Positions 33,310-41,287 of a DNA stretch of 59,234 bases are shown in pieces (position 1 is the stretch's first letter; each line of letters begins with the position of its first letter). Source of the DNA: Verrucomicrobiota bacterium (GTDB lineage: Bacteria; Verrucomicrobiota; Verrucomicrobiia; Verrucomicrobiales; DEV007); assembly GCA_020630975.1 (NCBI GenBank), contig JAHDID010000037.1:1-59234 (forward strand). Direction: 5' to 3'. The notes under the pieces were generated by a model. That model was not told the origin of the DNA. It did not search any database and saw only the letters and a program-made list of their open reading frames with translations. Both the position numbers and the translations under genes were made by a program.

Positions 33310-33372
33310 ACCCAATAAATTTCGGAAGATCGACGTCTTCCATTACCCAGAAAATCCAACAACTCACATCCT

Positions 33373-34290
33373 ATGAATCACTTACTAGGTATCGAGGATC
33401 TATCGAAAACTGAGATCGAAGAATTGATCGATCTCGCTATCGCTCTGAAGGCAGAGCGTGCAAGCGGTCATGTGCAGCAGCCATTGGCTGGACAGACATG
33501 GGGCATGATCTTTACCAAGTCCTCGACTCGTACGCGCGTCAGCTTCGAGGTAGGCATCCATGAGCTCGGCGGCAGGCCGATGTTTCTCAATGCCAATGAC
33601 ATTCAGCTCGGTCGTGGCGAGCCGATCAAAGACACCGCACGGGTGCTCGGTCGCATGGTGCACGGCTGCGTGATCCGGACTTTCGATCAGCAGGACGTGG
33701 TCGACTTCGCTGACTACGGTCAAATCCCGACCATCAATGCGCTGACCGACGAGGAGCACCCTTGCCAAATCTTGGCCGATCTGCAGACCATCCGCGAAAA
33801 GCTAGGCACCTGGGAGGGCAAGAAAGTCGTCTTCTACGGCGATGGCGATTGCAATATGGGGCGCAGCTGGGCCTGGGCGGCGAAGCGGCTCGGATTCGAG
33901 CTGGTCATCGCGGCTCCAGATGAGTTTCAGCTGAAAGGCGACATCCTCGATCGACTCGGAGACGCGCCCGTCACGCTCACAGATGATCCCGTGGCAGCTG
34001 CCACAGGTGCCGACGTGCTCTACACCGATACCTGGGTGAGCATGGGCAAAGAAGCGGAGGCAGAGGGCCGGCTCAAGATATTGGCACCATTCCAGATCAA
34101 TCATGATCTAGTCGCTCTGGCCAATGACGGAGCTATCGTCCAGCACTGCCTACCCGCCTATCGCGACAAGGAGTTGACCGAGGCGGTTCTCGAGGAGCGT
34201 GCCACAGAAATCTTTGATCAAGCCGAGAATAGGCTTCACGCCCAGAAGGCTGTTCTGGTAAAACTCGCTGAGGCACATAGAGCTGCCTAG
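33373..34290 (+). CDS. argF: Ornithine carbamoyltransferase
   Basis: A 305-residue transcarbamoylase that makes citrulline from ornithine and carbamoyl phosphate. Motifs are SSTRTRVSFE (carbamoyl phosphate), EEHPCQILADLQT in place of the usual HPxQxLAD core, YGDGDCNMGRSWAWAA, TDTWVSMGKE, and HCLPAYRDKE with the catalytic Cys near residue 258. It is 63 bases after argD and five bases before the GYF gene. Length is typical. Confidence 0.95.
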   Translation: MNHLLGIEDLSKTEIEELIDLAIALKAERASGHVQQPLAGQTWGMIFTKSSTRTRVSFEVGIHELGGRPMFLNANDIQLGRGEPIKDTARVLGRMVHGCVIRTFDQQDVVDFADYGQIPTINALTDEEHPCQILADLQTIREKLGTWEGKKVVFYGDGDCNMGRSWAWAAKRLGFELVIAAPDEFQLKGDILDRLGDAPVTLTDDPVAAATGADVLYTDTWVSMGKEAEAEGRLKILAPFQINHDLVALANDGAIVQHCLPAYRDKELTEAVLEERATEIFDQAENRLHAQKAVLVKLAEAHRAA

Positions 34291-34295
34291 TAAGT

Positions 34296-35357
34296 ATGAG
34301 CGAGGATACAGAGTGGTTTTATGAGAAAGATGGTGCCCAGCAGGGCCCTGTCTCGGCAAAGGATATTCAGCAGCTAGCGGCAGATGGTATCGTCCAGCCG
34401 AAGACGCTACTGTGGTGCGAGGGCATGGAGAATTGGCTCTCCTACCAGAGCAGTGCTATCTACGTGGCCACACCGGCCTCTGCTCCTCCAGCAGTGCCGG
34501 AGCAATCGGTAGGTAGCGATGGGGCGAAAGCTCCGCCGCCGATCCAGGAGTCATCTGTCTATGCGCCTCCGGTAGCGTCGCAGCCTGCTGCACCACTGTC
34601 ACCAGCTCCTGGGAGTAGCCTGCCAGCGCCACGTGCGTTTCGGTATAATGAAGATTACAGCTTCAGTATTCGCGAGGTGCTCGGTACGGGGTGGACTGCG
34701 TTTGCAGCTAATTTTTGGCCGACTCTGGGCTTCCTATTTATAGCAGCCATGATTCTGGGAGTGGCTTCAAATTTCTTGCTACCAGTATTTTTCCTGACTT
34801 ATCCGCTGCTAGGTGGATTTATGTTTTATACGGTCCGGTTGCTGCGCGGGGAGCGTCCGACAGTGGAGTGTGTGTTCGATGGATTTAGACGGCGCTTTGG
34901 CGCTCTGGCCATGCTTTCGTTGATTATCTCATTGGTCAGCATTGCTTTGATGCTGTTTCTAAGTGTCGGTCTTTTGGGGGCGATTTTTTCCTTTAGCGGA
35001 GAGATACCAGCGGAGTATGAGATGATGGGTCAGATCGGGTCTATTGTGGGTGGAGTCATCGGGCTGATTCTTATTCCGGTTATCTTTATTGTTAGTTTTA
35101 ATTGCTTCATAGCGACTCTGCTATGCCTTGATTGTGATCTCGGATTTCGCGAAGCCTACAGCGCTGCCTGGCGTGCGTTTCGCAGGCGGCCATGGAAGGT
35201 TCTCCTATTTATGCTGGTTGCTGGATTGATCAGTTACGGAGGTGTATTGGCGCTTTATTTCGGTGTATTCGTTACCGGCACGTGGATGTATGTCTGCTAT
35301 GGAGCGATTTACGAGAAGGCGTTTGGCGATGAGAAGCCTGCGCTTCCTTCTGCTTGA
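34296..35357 (+). CDS. GYF_2-domain integral membrane protein
   Basis: A 353-residue protein. Residues 5-55 form a GYF_2 domain (WFYEKDGAQQGPVSAKDI, LLWCEGMENWLSY), a protein-interaction fold. A Pro/Ala-rich linker (60-105) follows, and then at least five membrane helices, including FWPTLGFLFIAAMILGVAS, ALAMLSLIISLVSIALML and VLLFMLVAGLISYGGVLAL. It lies five bases after argF and may be cotranscribed, but this domain pair occurs widely in Planctomycetes and Verrucomicrobiota without arginine genes. The function is unknown. Confidence 0.85.
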   Translation: MSEDTEWFYEKDGAQQGPVSAKDIQQLAADGIVQPKTLLWCEGMENWLSYQSSAIYVATPASAPPAVPEQSVGSDGAKAPPPIQESSVYAPPVASQPAAPLSPAPGSSLPAPRAFRYNEDYSFSIREVLGTGWTAFAANFWPTLGFLFIAAMILGVASNFLLPVFFLTYPLLGGFMFYTVRLLRGERPTVECVFDGFRRRFGALAMLSLIISLVSIALMLFLSVGLLGAIFSFSGEIPAEYEMMGQIGSIVGGVIGLILIPVIFIVSFNCFIATLLCLDCDLGFREAYSAAWRAFRRRPWKVLLFMLVAGLISYGGVLALYFGVFVTGTWMYVCYGAIYEKAFGDEKPALPSA

Positions 35358-35389
35358 TTGCTCACATTTTCAGTGGCACGGTTTAGTGC

Positions 35390-35629
35390 ATGACACTGAA
35401 TCTTTCAGAGGACCTTCTTTTGGCAGCGGAAGATGCTGCTGAGAGAAGCGGTTGTTCGCTAGATGAGTGGCTGGTCTCCTTGGTTGAAAAAAATACTTCC
35501 CAATTCGGTGTAGGAGGAGAGGGGGCACCTCCACCATGGCTTAAACTCGCTGGGGTTTTAGATAATAGCCCTGAAAATAGAGAAGAAGTTGCTGCAATAA
35601 AAAAAGCAGTGGCTAAGGAGTTTCGTTAA
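35390..35629 (+). CDS. Small antitoxin-like protein
   Basis: A 79-residue protein starting TLNLSEDLLLAAEDAAERSG, which resembles the ribbon-helix-helix N terminus of VapB-type antitoxins (strand, then two helices, then CSLDEWLVSLVEKN). The C terminus is acidic and lysine-mixed, as in partner-binding tails. No PIN-type toxin follows. Instead there is an interrupted small frame and a sirtuin gene, and the three are spaced like one operon. Base composition becomes AT-richer from here. It may be an orphan antitoxin or the regulator of the small locus. Confidence 0.6.
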   Translation: MTLNLSEDLLLAAEDAAERSGCSLDEWLVSLVEKNTSQFGVGGEGAPPPWLKLAGVLDNSPENREEVAAIKKAVAKEFR

Positions 35630-35630
35630 A

Positions 35631-35807
35631 TTGATCCGTTGGAATCATGATTCTGGATAAGAAAGAGATGGTGTCTCAAACGCTTATTTAAGAATTTTTC
35701 GGGTATTTGAAGAAAATAGAGTGAAATACGCTGGTTGGGCGTTTGTATCTTATGATATTTTAACAGGATGGGATTGTATCGAAAGTCCTCTTCCTATATC
35801 AGAATGA
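35631..35807 (+). pseudogene. Small frame broken by one stop codon, coupled to the sirtuin gene
   Basis: A frame from TTG at 35631 runs to TGA at 35805-35807 with one internal TAA at 35658-35660. Read through, it gives about 58 residues including YLRIFRVFEENRVKYAGWAF and SYDILTGWDCIESPLP, which look like real protein. It starts one base after the stop of the antitoxin-like gene. Its end overlaps a sirtuin start as ATGA (35804-35807), typical of coupled genes. Either the gene is freshly broken, the base call is wrong, or translation begins later (GTG 35721). Confidence 0.55.
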
Positions 35808-36622
35808 TCTCCCGTGCTGCGAAAGAGATTGCGTCTGCTGATGGTATTCTGATAACGGCTGGGGCCGGTATGGGTGTTGATTCTGGGTTGCCGGATTTTC
35901 GTAGTAAAGACGGATTTTGGAATGCGTATCCAAGCTTAAAATCTAAGCGGATAGGGTTTCAGCAAATGGCGACCCCAGATTGGTTCGACACAGATCCTTC
36001 AATGGCTTGGGCGTTTTATGGACATCGCTTCAATTTGTATCAAGAGACTGTACCTCATGAGGGGTTTGGGATACTGAAAAAGTGGGCTTCATTAATGGAA
36101 TACGGTGCCTTTGTGTTCACTTCTAATGTGGATGGGCAATTTCAAAGGGCAGGATTTTCTCCGGAACGCATTTGTGAATGCCACGGATCTATTAATCAGC
36201 TCCAATGCTCGAAGCCTTGCGATGGTATTTGGTCGCATGAAGGGCTTGGTTTCGATGTTGATTTGGAATCGTTGTCGGTGTCAGGTGTGATGCCGGTTTG
36301 TAAATGTTGTGGGTCTGTTGCTAGGCCAAATATTAAGATGTTTAATGATTGGAGCTGGTTGCCAGGGTGCTCGAAGGCACAGAAAATTGAATTAAGTGTA
36401 TGGCTTGAAAAATTCGATTCGCACAAATTGGTTGTGCTCGAAGTTGGTGCGGGTTCTTCGGTTCCTACAGTACGTTGGCATTCACAAATTTATTCCGAGG
36501 TTTATGATGCACCTCTCATTCGAATTAACCCCACTGAAAGTCAGGGGCCTAGACGTACAATTGCGCTACCTATGGGTGGGCTAGAGGCTTTAAAAGAAAT
36601 CGATGGTTTGATAAGTCGCTAG
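35804..36622 (+). CDS. Sir2-family NAD-dependent protein deacylase
   Basis: A 272-residue sirtuin if started at ATG 35804; an in-frame ATG at 35768 would add 12 residues. Motifs are the NAD loop GAGMGVDSGLPDFRS, TSNVDGQFQRAG, the catalytic ECHGS histidine, and a zinc site with Cys pairs in LQCSKPC and CKCCG. EVGAGSSVPT near the C terminus is the later NAD contact. It removes acyl groups from lysines using NAD, or may act as an NAD-consuming defence protein as some Sir2 relatives do. The gene is AT-richer than its neighbours, with codon choice (AAA, TTT, GAT) unlike the nearby GC-rich genes, suggesting transfer. It ends three bases from the convergent DUF3820 gene. Confidence 0.85.
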   Translation: MISRAAKEIASADGILITAGAGMGVDSGLPDFRSKDGFWNAYPSLKSKRIGFQQMATPDWFDTDPSMAWAFYGHRFNLYQETVPHEGFGILKKWASLMEYGAFVFTSNVDGQFQRAGFSPERICECHGSINQLQCSKPCDGIWSHEGLGFDVDLESLSVSGVMPVCKCCGSVARPNIKMFNDWSWLPGCSKAQKIELSVWLEKFDSHKLVVLEVGAGSSVPTVRWHSQIYSEVYDAPLIRINPTESQGPRRTIALPMGGLEALKEIDGLISR

Positions 36623-36625
36623 CTG

Positions 36626-36928
36626 CTACCCACGCTTCACCCCACCCTTTTTCCGCTGTACATCCAGCTCCTTGAACACGATTTCTGCACCCACTGATTT
36701 GGTGTGGTACACAAAGGCCATCAGTTCGCCTAAACGGCCGGATGGGAAGCCGCCGCAGCGCTCGGGGAACCAGTGTAGGTACTCGTAGGGGAGGTGATCT
36801 AGGTGGCGGTCTTTGTACTTACCAAATGGCATGCGGTAGGTGAGCAGGTCGTCGAAGTAGTCGATCAGGTCTTGCTGGAAGTTTGCCGCAAAATCGTCTG
36901 GGCCATTGGCTGCTGGCGAGTCGCTCAT
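36626..36928 (-). CDS. DUF3820 family protein
   Basis: A 100-residue cytoplasmic protein with the family core MPFGKYKDRHLDHLPYEYLH, followed by GFPSGRLGELMAFVY. The family is small and widespread; no reaction is established. Its start overlaps the end of the methyltransferase gene by four bases (36925-36928), so the two are probably one operon. The C-terminal tail is Lys/Arg-rich (QRKKGGVKRG). Confidence 0.85.
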   Translation of the reverse strand: MSDSPAANGPDDFAANFQQDLIDYFDDLLTYRMPFGKYKDRHLDHLPYEYLHWFPERCGGFPSGRLGELMAFVYHTKSVGAEIVFKELDVQRKKGGVKRG

Positions 36929-37281
36929 GCTTGGGTGTCGTCGTGTTTGCTGATGGGAAATGTGTAGTGATGGCTGGCGGCGATCTTGCCAGCTGAGGTG
37001 AACTCTATACCCTCGTCGAGTAGTCGCTGGCGTTTGCGCTGTAGGGTGGGGCCTTCCTCAGTTTCACCATGGTAGCCGCCTAGGCCCATGTCAGCCTTTA
37101 CCACTCGGTGGCAGGGGACTTCGGGAGCGTAGGGATTTCGCTTCAGCGCCTGCCCGATAGCTTGAGCTGAGCCGCAGTCCAGATAGCGAGCCAGTTCGCG
37201 ATAGGTGGTGACGCAGCCAGCCGGGATCTGGCTGATGGCGGCATACACTCGCTGCTCGAAGGCTGTGGGTGGTCTATCCAT
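36925..37281 (-). CDS. MGMT-type methylated-DNA-cysteine methyltransferase, single domain
   Basis: A 118-residue protein if started at ATG 37281 (MDRPPTAFEQRVYAAISQIP). The longer frame to 37434 would run across the divergent promoter and is unlikely. It is the DNA-binding catalytic domain of O6-alkylguanine repair proteins: VTTYRELARYL, AQAIGQALKRNP, and the acceptor cysteine in PCHRVVKAD, then GGYHG. It repairs alkylated guanine by moving the alkyl group to that Cys. The N-terminal domain of full-length Ogt is missing, as in alkyltransferase-like proteins, but the Cys is kept (those have Trp). It is cotranscribed with the DUF3820 gene. Confidence 0.85.
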   Translation of the reverse strand: MDRPPTAFEQRVYAAISQIPAGCVTTYRELARYLDCGSAQAIGQALKRNPYAPEVPCHRVVKADMGLGGYHGETEEGPTLQRKRQRLLDEGIEFTSAGKIAASHHYTFPISKHDDTQA

Positions 37282-37286
37282 AGGTA

Positions 37287-37304
37287 ATGGTGTGCGCACA
37301 CCAT
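37287..37304. promoter_or_regulatory. Perfect 18-base palindrome in a divergent promoter
   Basis: ATGGTGTGCGCACACCAT is fully self-complementary. It lies six bases upstream of the methyltransferase start and about 75 bases upstream of the transporter start. A dimeric regulator site for one or both genes is likely; the regulator is not identified. Confidence 0.55.
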
Positions 37305-37378
37305 GCCATGAACAGAGGTGATTGGAAAGTCGCACGCGATTTGCGGATATCGGATCGCTGTGTACCTTTCCTGCACCC

Positions 37379-39211
37379 ATGCTCGACCTGATCCAGCCCT
37401 TCATCTCCTTTCTCGATCTCAAGATCGTCGCCATCTACATCATCCTCACGGTGGTGGTGGTGGCATTCTTTCGCGAGTGGGGCACTCCCGATCTGGTCGC
37501 CATCGCTGCGATGGGTGCGGTGCTGCTGCTAGGCATCTTGCCGCTGACTGATACCGATACCGAGCGAGGTCTGCTCAGTGTCTTTAGCAATGGCGCACCG
37601 ATCACGATCGCCTGCATGTTTGTCCTCAGTGCGGGGCTGGAGCGCACGGGCGCGATCGATGCCATGGGCCGATTTTTTACCAAAGTCGCCGGCCAGAGCG
37701 AGCTGCGTGTGCTGCTGGTGCTCATGCTGATGGGGGCTGTGCTGTCGGCTTTCGTCAATAACACACCCATCGTGGTGGTCTTTCTACCGATCGTACTAGC
37801 CCACGCTCGGGCGACCAAGCTGCGCGCCTCGAAGCTGCTCATCCCGCTATCCTTCGCATCGATCCTCGGCGGCACCTGCACGCTGACTGGTACCTCGACT
37901 AATCTGATCATCGATGGCGTGGCTCAGGAGTATGATCAGCCTGCTTTCGGTATGTTCGAGCTGACCAAGCTGGGTCTGATCTATGCGCTGATCGGCTTCG
38001 TCTACCTACTCACTATCGGTAGAAAACTGCTGCCTGCCCGCAGCTCGCTATCAGAGCTGCTCGATACCTCCTCGGATCGCCGGTTTTTGACTCAATTCGA
38101 AGTCGAACCAGAGTCGGCCCTCGTCGGCAAGCCGCTCACCGATACGTTGTTGAAAAATTTTCCTACCGCCTCGGTACACGAAGTGAAGCGGCGTGGCCGC
38201 GTGCTGCAGACGCCGCTGAATAAGCTGGTCGTGCGCGAGCGCGACCGTATCCTTATCACATTGCATGGGACTAGCTTTCAGCGGCTCAAGGAAAGCGCCG
38301 GTGTGCGCTTTGAGGAGCAGAAAGACATGCACCTGAGGAAGCTCGAGGAGCGCGAGCTAAAGATGATGGAGGCGATCATCGGGCCTCGCTCGACCCTAGT
38401 CGGCCGCACGTTGGAGCAAGTCGGCTTTCGCCGCCTGCACGGTATCAATGTGCTGGCTATCCATCGGCAGAATCGCAACCTGCGCAAAAATCTGAGCAAA
38501 GTCCGACTCGAGTACGGCGATACCCTGCTCATGGAGGGGCCGCCCGATGCCCTAGCTGAGCTGCAGGGGGAGCACCAGTTTATCTCGATGACGGATCCGC
38601 CCGAGATCAAAGTCGATCCGACAAAGGTCTGGATCGGTGTCGGCATCGCTTTGGCATTTGTACTCGGCGCTTCCTTTAAGGTGATGGGCATCCCGGCTCT
38701 AGCCATCCTGGCGGCGATCGCCATGATCCTCTGCCGCTGTGTGACCACCACGCAGGCTTATCAGGCTGTGCAGTGGAATATTGTGTTTCTCATCTTCGGT
38801 ATGCTGGCTCTGGGGCTAGCCATGGACCAGAGTGGTGCGGCTCAGCAGTTGGTCAGCGGTATCATGTCGATTTTCGGCGAAAAAGCAGCGCCCATGGTGG
38901 TTCTGTCAGTCATTTATCTGCTCAGTTCGATTTTGACCGAGTTGATCAGTAATAATGCGGTGGCTGCTTTGCTCACCCCTATCGTCATCGGTATCGCGCA
39001 GCAGTTGGATGTCGATGCTCGCCCTTTCATCGTTGCCATGATGTTTGGCTGCAGTGCGAGTTTCGCGACGCCTATTGGCTATCAGACAAACACTTATGTC
39101 TACGGAGCGGGAGGCTATAAGTTCACCGATTTTCCCAAAGTAGGCGTGCCGCTGAATTTGCTCTTGTGGATCGTTGCAACCTTCTTGGTGCCAGTGTTTT
39201 GGCCGTTTTGA
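37379..39211 (+). CDS. SLC13-type sodium/anion symporter with two RCK_C domains
   Basis: A 610-residue membrane protein when started at ATG 37379 (MLDLIQPFISFLDLKIVAIY); a frame from 37322 adds 19 unlikely residues. N-terminal helices carry the SLC13 signature NNTPIVVVFLPIV and GGTCTLTGTSTNLIIDG. In the middle lie two TrkA-C/RCK_C domains (about 235-315 and 330-410; SALVGKPLTDTLL and STLVGRTLEQVGF), which sense ligands. The C-terminal half repeats the transporter fold with NAVAALLTPIVIGIA and FATPIGYQTNTYVYGAGGY. Sulfate or dicarboxylate uptake is the usual role of this branch; the substrate cannot be told here. Confidence 0.9.
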   Translation: MLDLIQPFISFLDLKIVAIYIILTVVVVAFFREWGTPDLVAIAAMGAVLLLGILPLTDTDTERGLLSVFSNGAPITIACMFVLSAGLERTGAIDAMGRFFTKVAGQSELRVLLVLMLMGAVLSAFVNNTPIVVVFLPIVLAHARATKLRASKLLIPLSFASILGGTCTLTGTSTNLIIDGVAQEYDQPAFGMFELTKLGLIYALIGFVYLLTIGRKLLPARSSLSELLDTSSDRRFLTQFEVEPESALVGKPLTDTLLKNFPTASVHEVKRRGRVLQTPLNKLVVRERDRILITLHGTSFQRLKESAGVRFEEQKDMHLRKLEERELKMMEAIIGPRSTLVGRTLEQVGFRRLHGINVLAIHRQNRNLRKNLSKVRLEYGDTLLMEGPPDALAELQGEHQFISMTDPPEIKVDPTKVWIGVGIALAFVLGASFKVMGIPALAILAAIAMILCRCVTTTQAYQAVQWNIVFLIFGMLALGLAMDQSGAAQQLVSGIMSIFGEKAAPMVVLSVIYLLSSILTELISNNAVAALLTPIVIGIAQQLDVDARPFIVAMMFGCSASFATPIGYQTNTYVYGAGGYKFTDFPKVGVPLNLLLWIVATFLVPVFWPF

Positions 39212-39297
39212 TTCTCTTATGTGAAAGTTTCGTCAAAAAAACTATTGATCGATCCTTTCGAATCTGAGATCGTGTGAGACTCCCCTCAAACACACAC

Positions 39298-40950
39298 ATG
39301 AAAAAACGAGAAATGTTAATCATAGGCGGAATCCTTGGGATCGCCTGCGCTCTGTTCACTTTTTCTTTCCTGCCTTCGTTGCAGGAGTTCAGCAAGATAA
39401 CTTTAGCCAAAGTGGCTCAACCTGCGTCTAGCGAAGTCGTTGCCATGTCCTCAGTTAGTGCCGTTCAACCATTATTGGATGAAGTGACGGTGAAGCTGAA
39501 TGACGCCATCAAGGATGAGCCTGCAGATGTGAATGTCGCCACTGTTCAGGTGGAAAAGTCTGAGCCCGAGACAGTCGTGGTAGAGCAAAAAGTGGAGCCG
39601 GCTCCACAGCCAGTCGTCGTGGTAGAGAAGCCTGTCGTGGTTCGCGAGATGCCTGCGCCTGCAGTCGTCCAAGTCGCAGCTCCTAGCGATGCGGATCGGG
39701 CTCAGCTCGCTGCTCACGCTCTACAAGTGGCAGAAAAGGCGCTGGAGCTAGCAGACAAAGCCTTACAGGTGGTGAATGATCCCCAGGGTGATGATCAAGT
39801 CCGAGTCCCTGCTGCCACAGCCAAGTCTACCAAAGGAATTTCAGTGAAGCCTGAGCCGCTTATCGAAAAGGCCGCGACTCAAAGCGTGCCGGAAGTAGAG
39901 CCTAAGCAGGCAGCTGTGGAGATGCCACAATCGATCTCGCCCGCTACCGAGGAAGTGAAGACTGCTGCGGTAGAGCCTGCTGCTGCTGCGGTGAAAGAGG
40001 CGGCCGCATCTGTGGCAGCTGCTGCGATGAGTGTGCGTGAGCCGAGTCATGCGACTCCGCTAGAAGTTGCAGTGGGGCATGCCGCAGTCGCCAAGGGTGT
40101 TGAGGAGGCAATGCCTGTTCTGGATCAGCAGGAAGAGCAGTTGGTAGAAACTGGCTCTTTGCCGGAGTTGGTCGAGGAGACCGCGATGTCCGCCATTACC
40201 TCTAGTGATGAGCCTGCCGCAGTGACAGTCGTTGCGGAGGGTAGTGTCGCTGAGGAGTTGCCTACCACTACTGTGGCGGCCGAGCCGACTATCGTGGCAG
40301 CAGTCAGCGGTAAAAAAAAAGACACTCGAAACTTTGTAGCACCGGCTCCGACTATCAAAACGCCGCCTGTGCAGCGTGAGGTAGTGAGCCGTCCGCTAAC
40401 TCCTGCAGCACCGAAAGCACCAGCATCTCCTGCTACTCTACTCTCGTCAGCAGAGCGCGAGGTATTGGAGGATGCGTTTCATCAGGCGTCGAAAAATATC
40501 GAGACACCAGCAGTGCCAGAAGAGGCCGACGCATCCGAGCCGATGTTAGTGGCTTGGGGAGTGACTGATGAGCGTCGTTTTACCGTGCCAGAGGCGCAGA
40601 AAGTCGGCGATCTGGTGGCGGGCAGCGCCATGCAGCAGCGCGTCGACAATGCAGTTGGGGCGGCAGATCGCTCGACCGATGTGATCACTGTCTACTCAGA
40701 TCCCACTGGGACTGTCTATTCGGCAGAGTCGCCCGAAATACCGAATGGTGAGCAATTTATCACCACCACTCAAGTGATCCGGCTCGATGCCGAGTCTGCC
40801 CAAGCTATGCTCGCTGCGCTAAAGGCTCAGGATAGCAAAAGCGTTGGCATGCAGGTCGAGCACATGCTGCAGAGCGGTATCGATCGAGCGGCCAATTTTG
40901 TGCGTGATCAGGCTGGCTCAGAAGAGCTGGGAGAGATCCACAAGCTCTAG
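39298..40950 (+). CDS. Membrane-anchored Ala/Val/Glu/Pro-rich protein
   Basis: A 550-residue protein if started at ATG 39298 (MKKREMLIIGGILGIACALF). One membrane helix (about 6-23) is followed by a long low-complexity region to about 460, with stretches such as KVEPAPQPVVVVEKPVVV and AAAVKEAAASVAAAAM. A coiled-coil-like stretch (QLAAHALQVAEKALELADKA) lies near 145-165. The last 100 residues look folded (MLVAWGVTDERRFTVPEA, TQVIRLDAESAQAMLAAL). I do not recognise it. A spacer or envelope-linking role, as in TonB-like or lipoprotein stalks, is possible. The DNA is in the GC-rich codon style of its neighbours. Confidence 0.8.
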   Translation: MKKREMLIIGGILGIACALFTFSFLPSLQEFSKITLAKVAQPASSEVVAMSSVSAVQPLLDEVTVKLNDAIKDEPADVNVATVQVEKSEPETVVVEQKVEPAPQPVVVVEKPVVVREMPAPAVVQVAAPSDADRAQLAAHALQVAEKALELADKALQVVNDPQGDDQVRVPAATAKSTKGISVKPEPLIEKAATQSVPEVEPKQAAVEMPQSISPATEEVKTAAVEPAAAAVKEAAASVAAAAMSVREPSHATPLEVAVGHAAVAKGVEEAMPVLDQQEEQLVETGSLPELVEETAMSAITSSDEPAAVTVVAEGSVAEELPTTTVAAEPTIVAAVSGKKKDTRNFVAPAPTIKTPPVQREVVSRPLTPAAPKAPASPATLLSSAEREVLEDAFHQASKNIETPAVPEEADASEPMLVAWGVTDERRFTVPEAQKVGDLVAGSAMQQRVDNAVGAADRSTDVITVYSDPTGTVYSAESPEIPNGEQFITTTQVIRLDAESAQAMLAALKAQDSKSVGMQVEHMLQSGIDRAANFVRDQAGSEELGEIHKL

Positions 40951-40962
40951 AAACGACCGAAT

Positions 40963-41016
40963 TCAATAGGGTACAGTCCCGACTGAATAGGGTACAATTT
41001 TCATTCAATAGGGTAC
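40963..41016. repeat. Three 21-base-spaced copies of TCAATAGGGTAC
   Basis: Copies begin at 40963, 40984 (TGAATAGGGTAC) and 41005, exactly 21 bases apart, which is two turns of the helix. The second and third are separated by AATTTTCAT. The same unit occurs twice at 53117-53149. The first copy continues as AGTCC, giving the 14-base match to the palindrome in the response regulator gene. It forms the left part of a 337-base gap (40951-41287) with no gene. Confidence 0.85.
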
Positions 41017-41052
41017 GAAGCCGCGAGAGCGGTACAACTTCCTAGGTGGAGT

Positions 41053-41217
41053 CGTCCCAGAGGGACGAAAGAAAATAGCTGGTGGTGTAGCGCAGTGAAA
41101 CCACCGGATTTCTAGCGTCTCATCAGGCAAGTCCCGGCAGGGACGACGGAAGCCTACTATTCCCTACCGAATGGAATAATGGTTTGCCGTCGTCTGGCCT
41201 AGGCGTGCCTCCGGCAC
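41053..41217. repeat. Cluster of four intergenic hairpins (REP-like)
   Basis: Four hairpins occur in a row: CGTCCC/GGGACG at 41053-41067, GGTGGT/ACCACC at 41081-41105, GTCCC/GGGAC at 41131-41144, and GTGCC/GGCAC at 41205-41217. The style matches REP-type repeats common between genes in Planctomycetes and Verrucomicrobiota. The cluster fills most of the gap between 40950 and the end of the cysteine desulfurase gene. Confidence 0.7.
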
Positions 41218-41287
41218 TTTGGTGGAGCTTAAACCCCTGAAAAAAGAGTTTTCATACCTTCAAGAAGAGTGTGAAGCGCGGGGCGGC

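Noticed and set aside
35647-35691. Possible VapC toxin start (MILDKKEM) after the antitoxin-like gene
   Set aside because: It stops after 14 codons, and the other frame, ending in ATGA at the sirtuin start, reads through as better protein.
40963-41016. Regularly spaced repeats as a CRISPR array
   Set aside because: The unit is only 12 bases with 9-base spacers, the spacer is repeated and not unique, and no cas gene is present.
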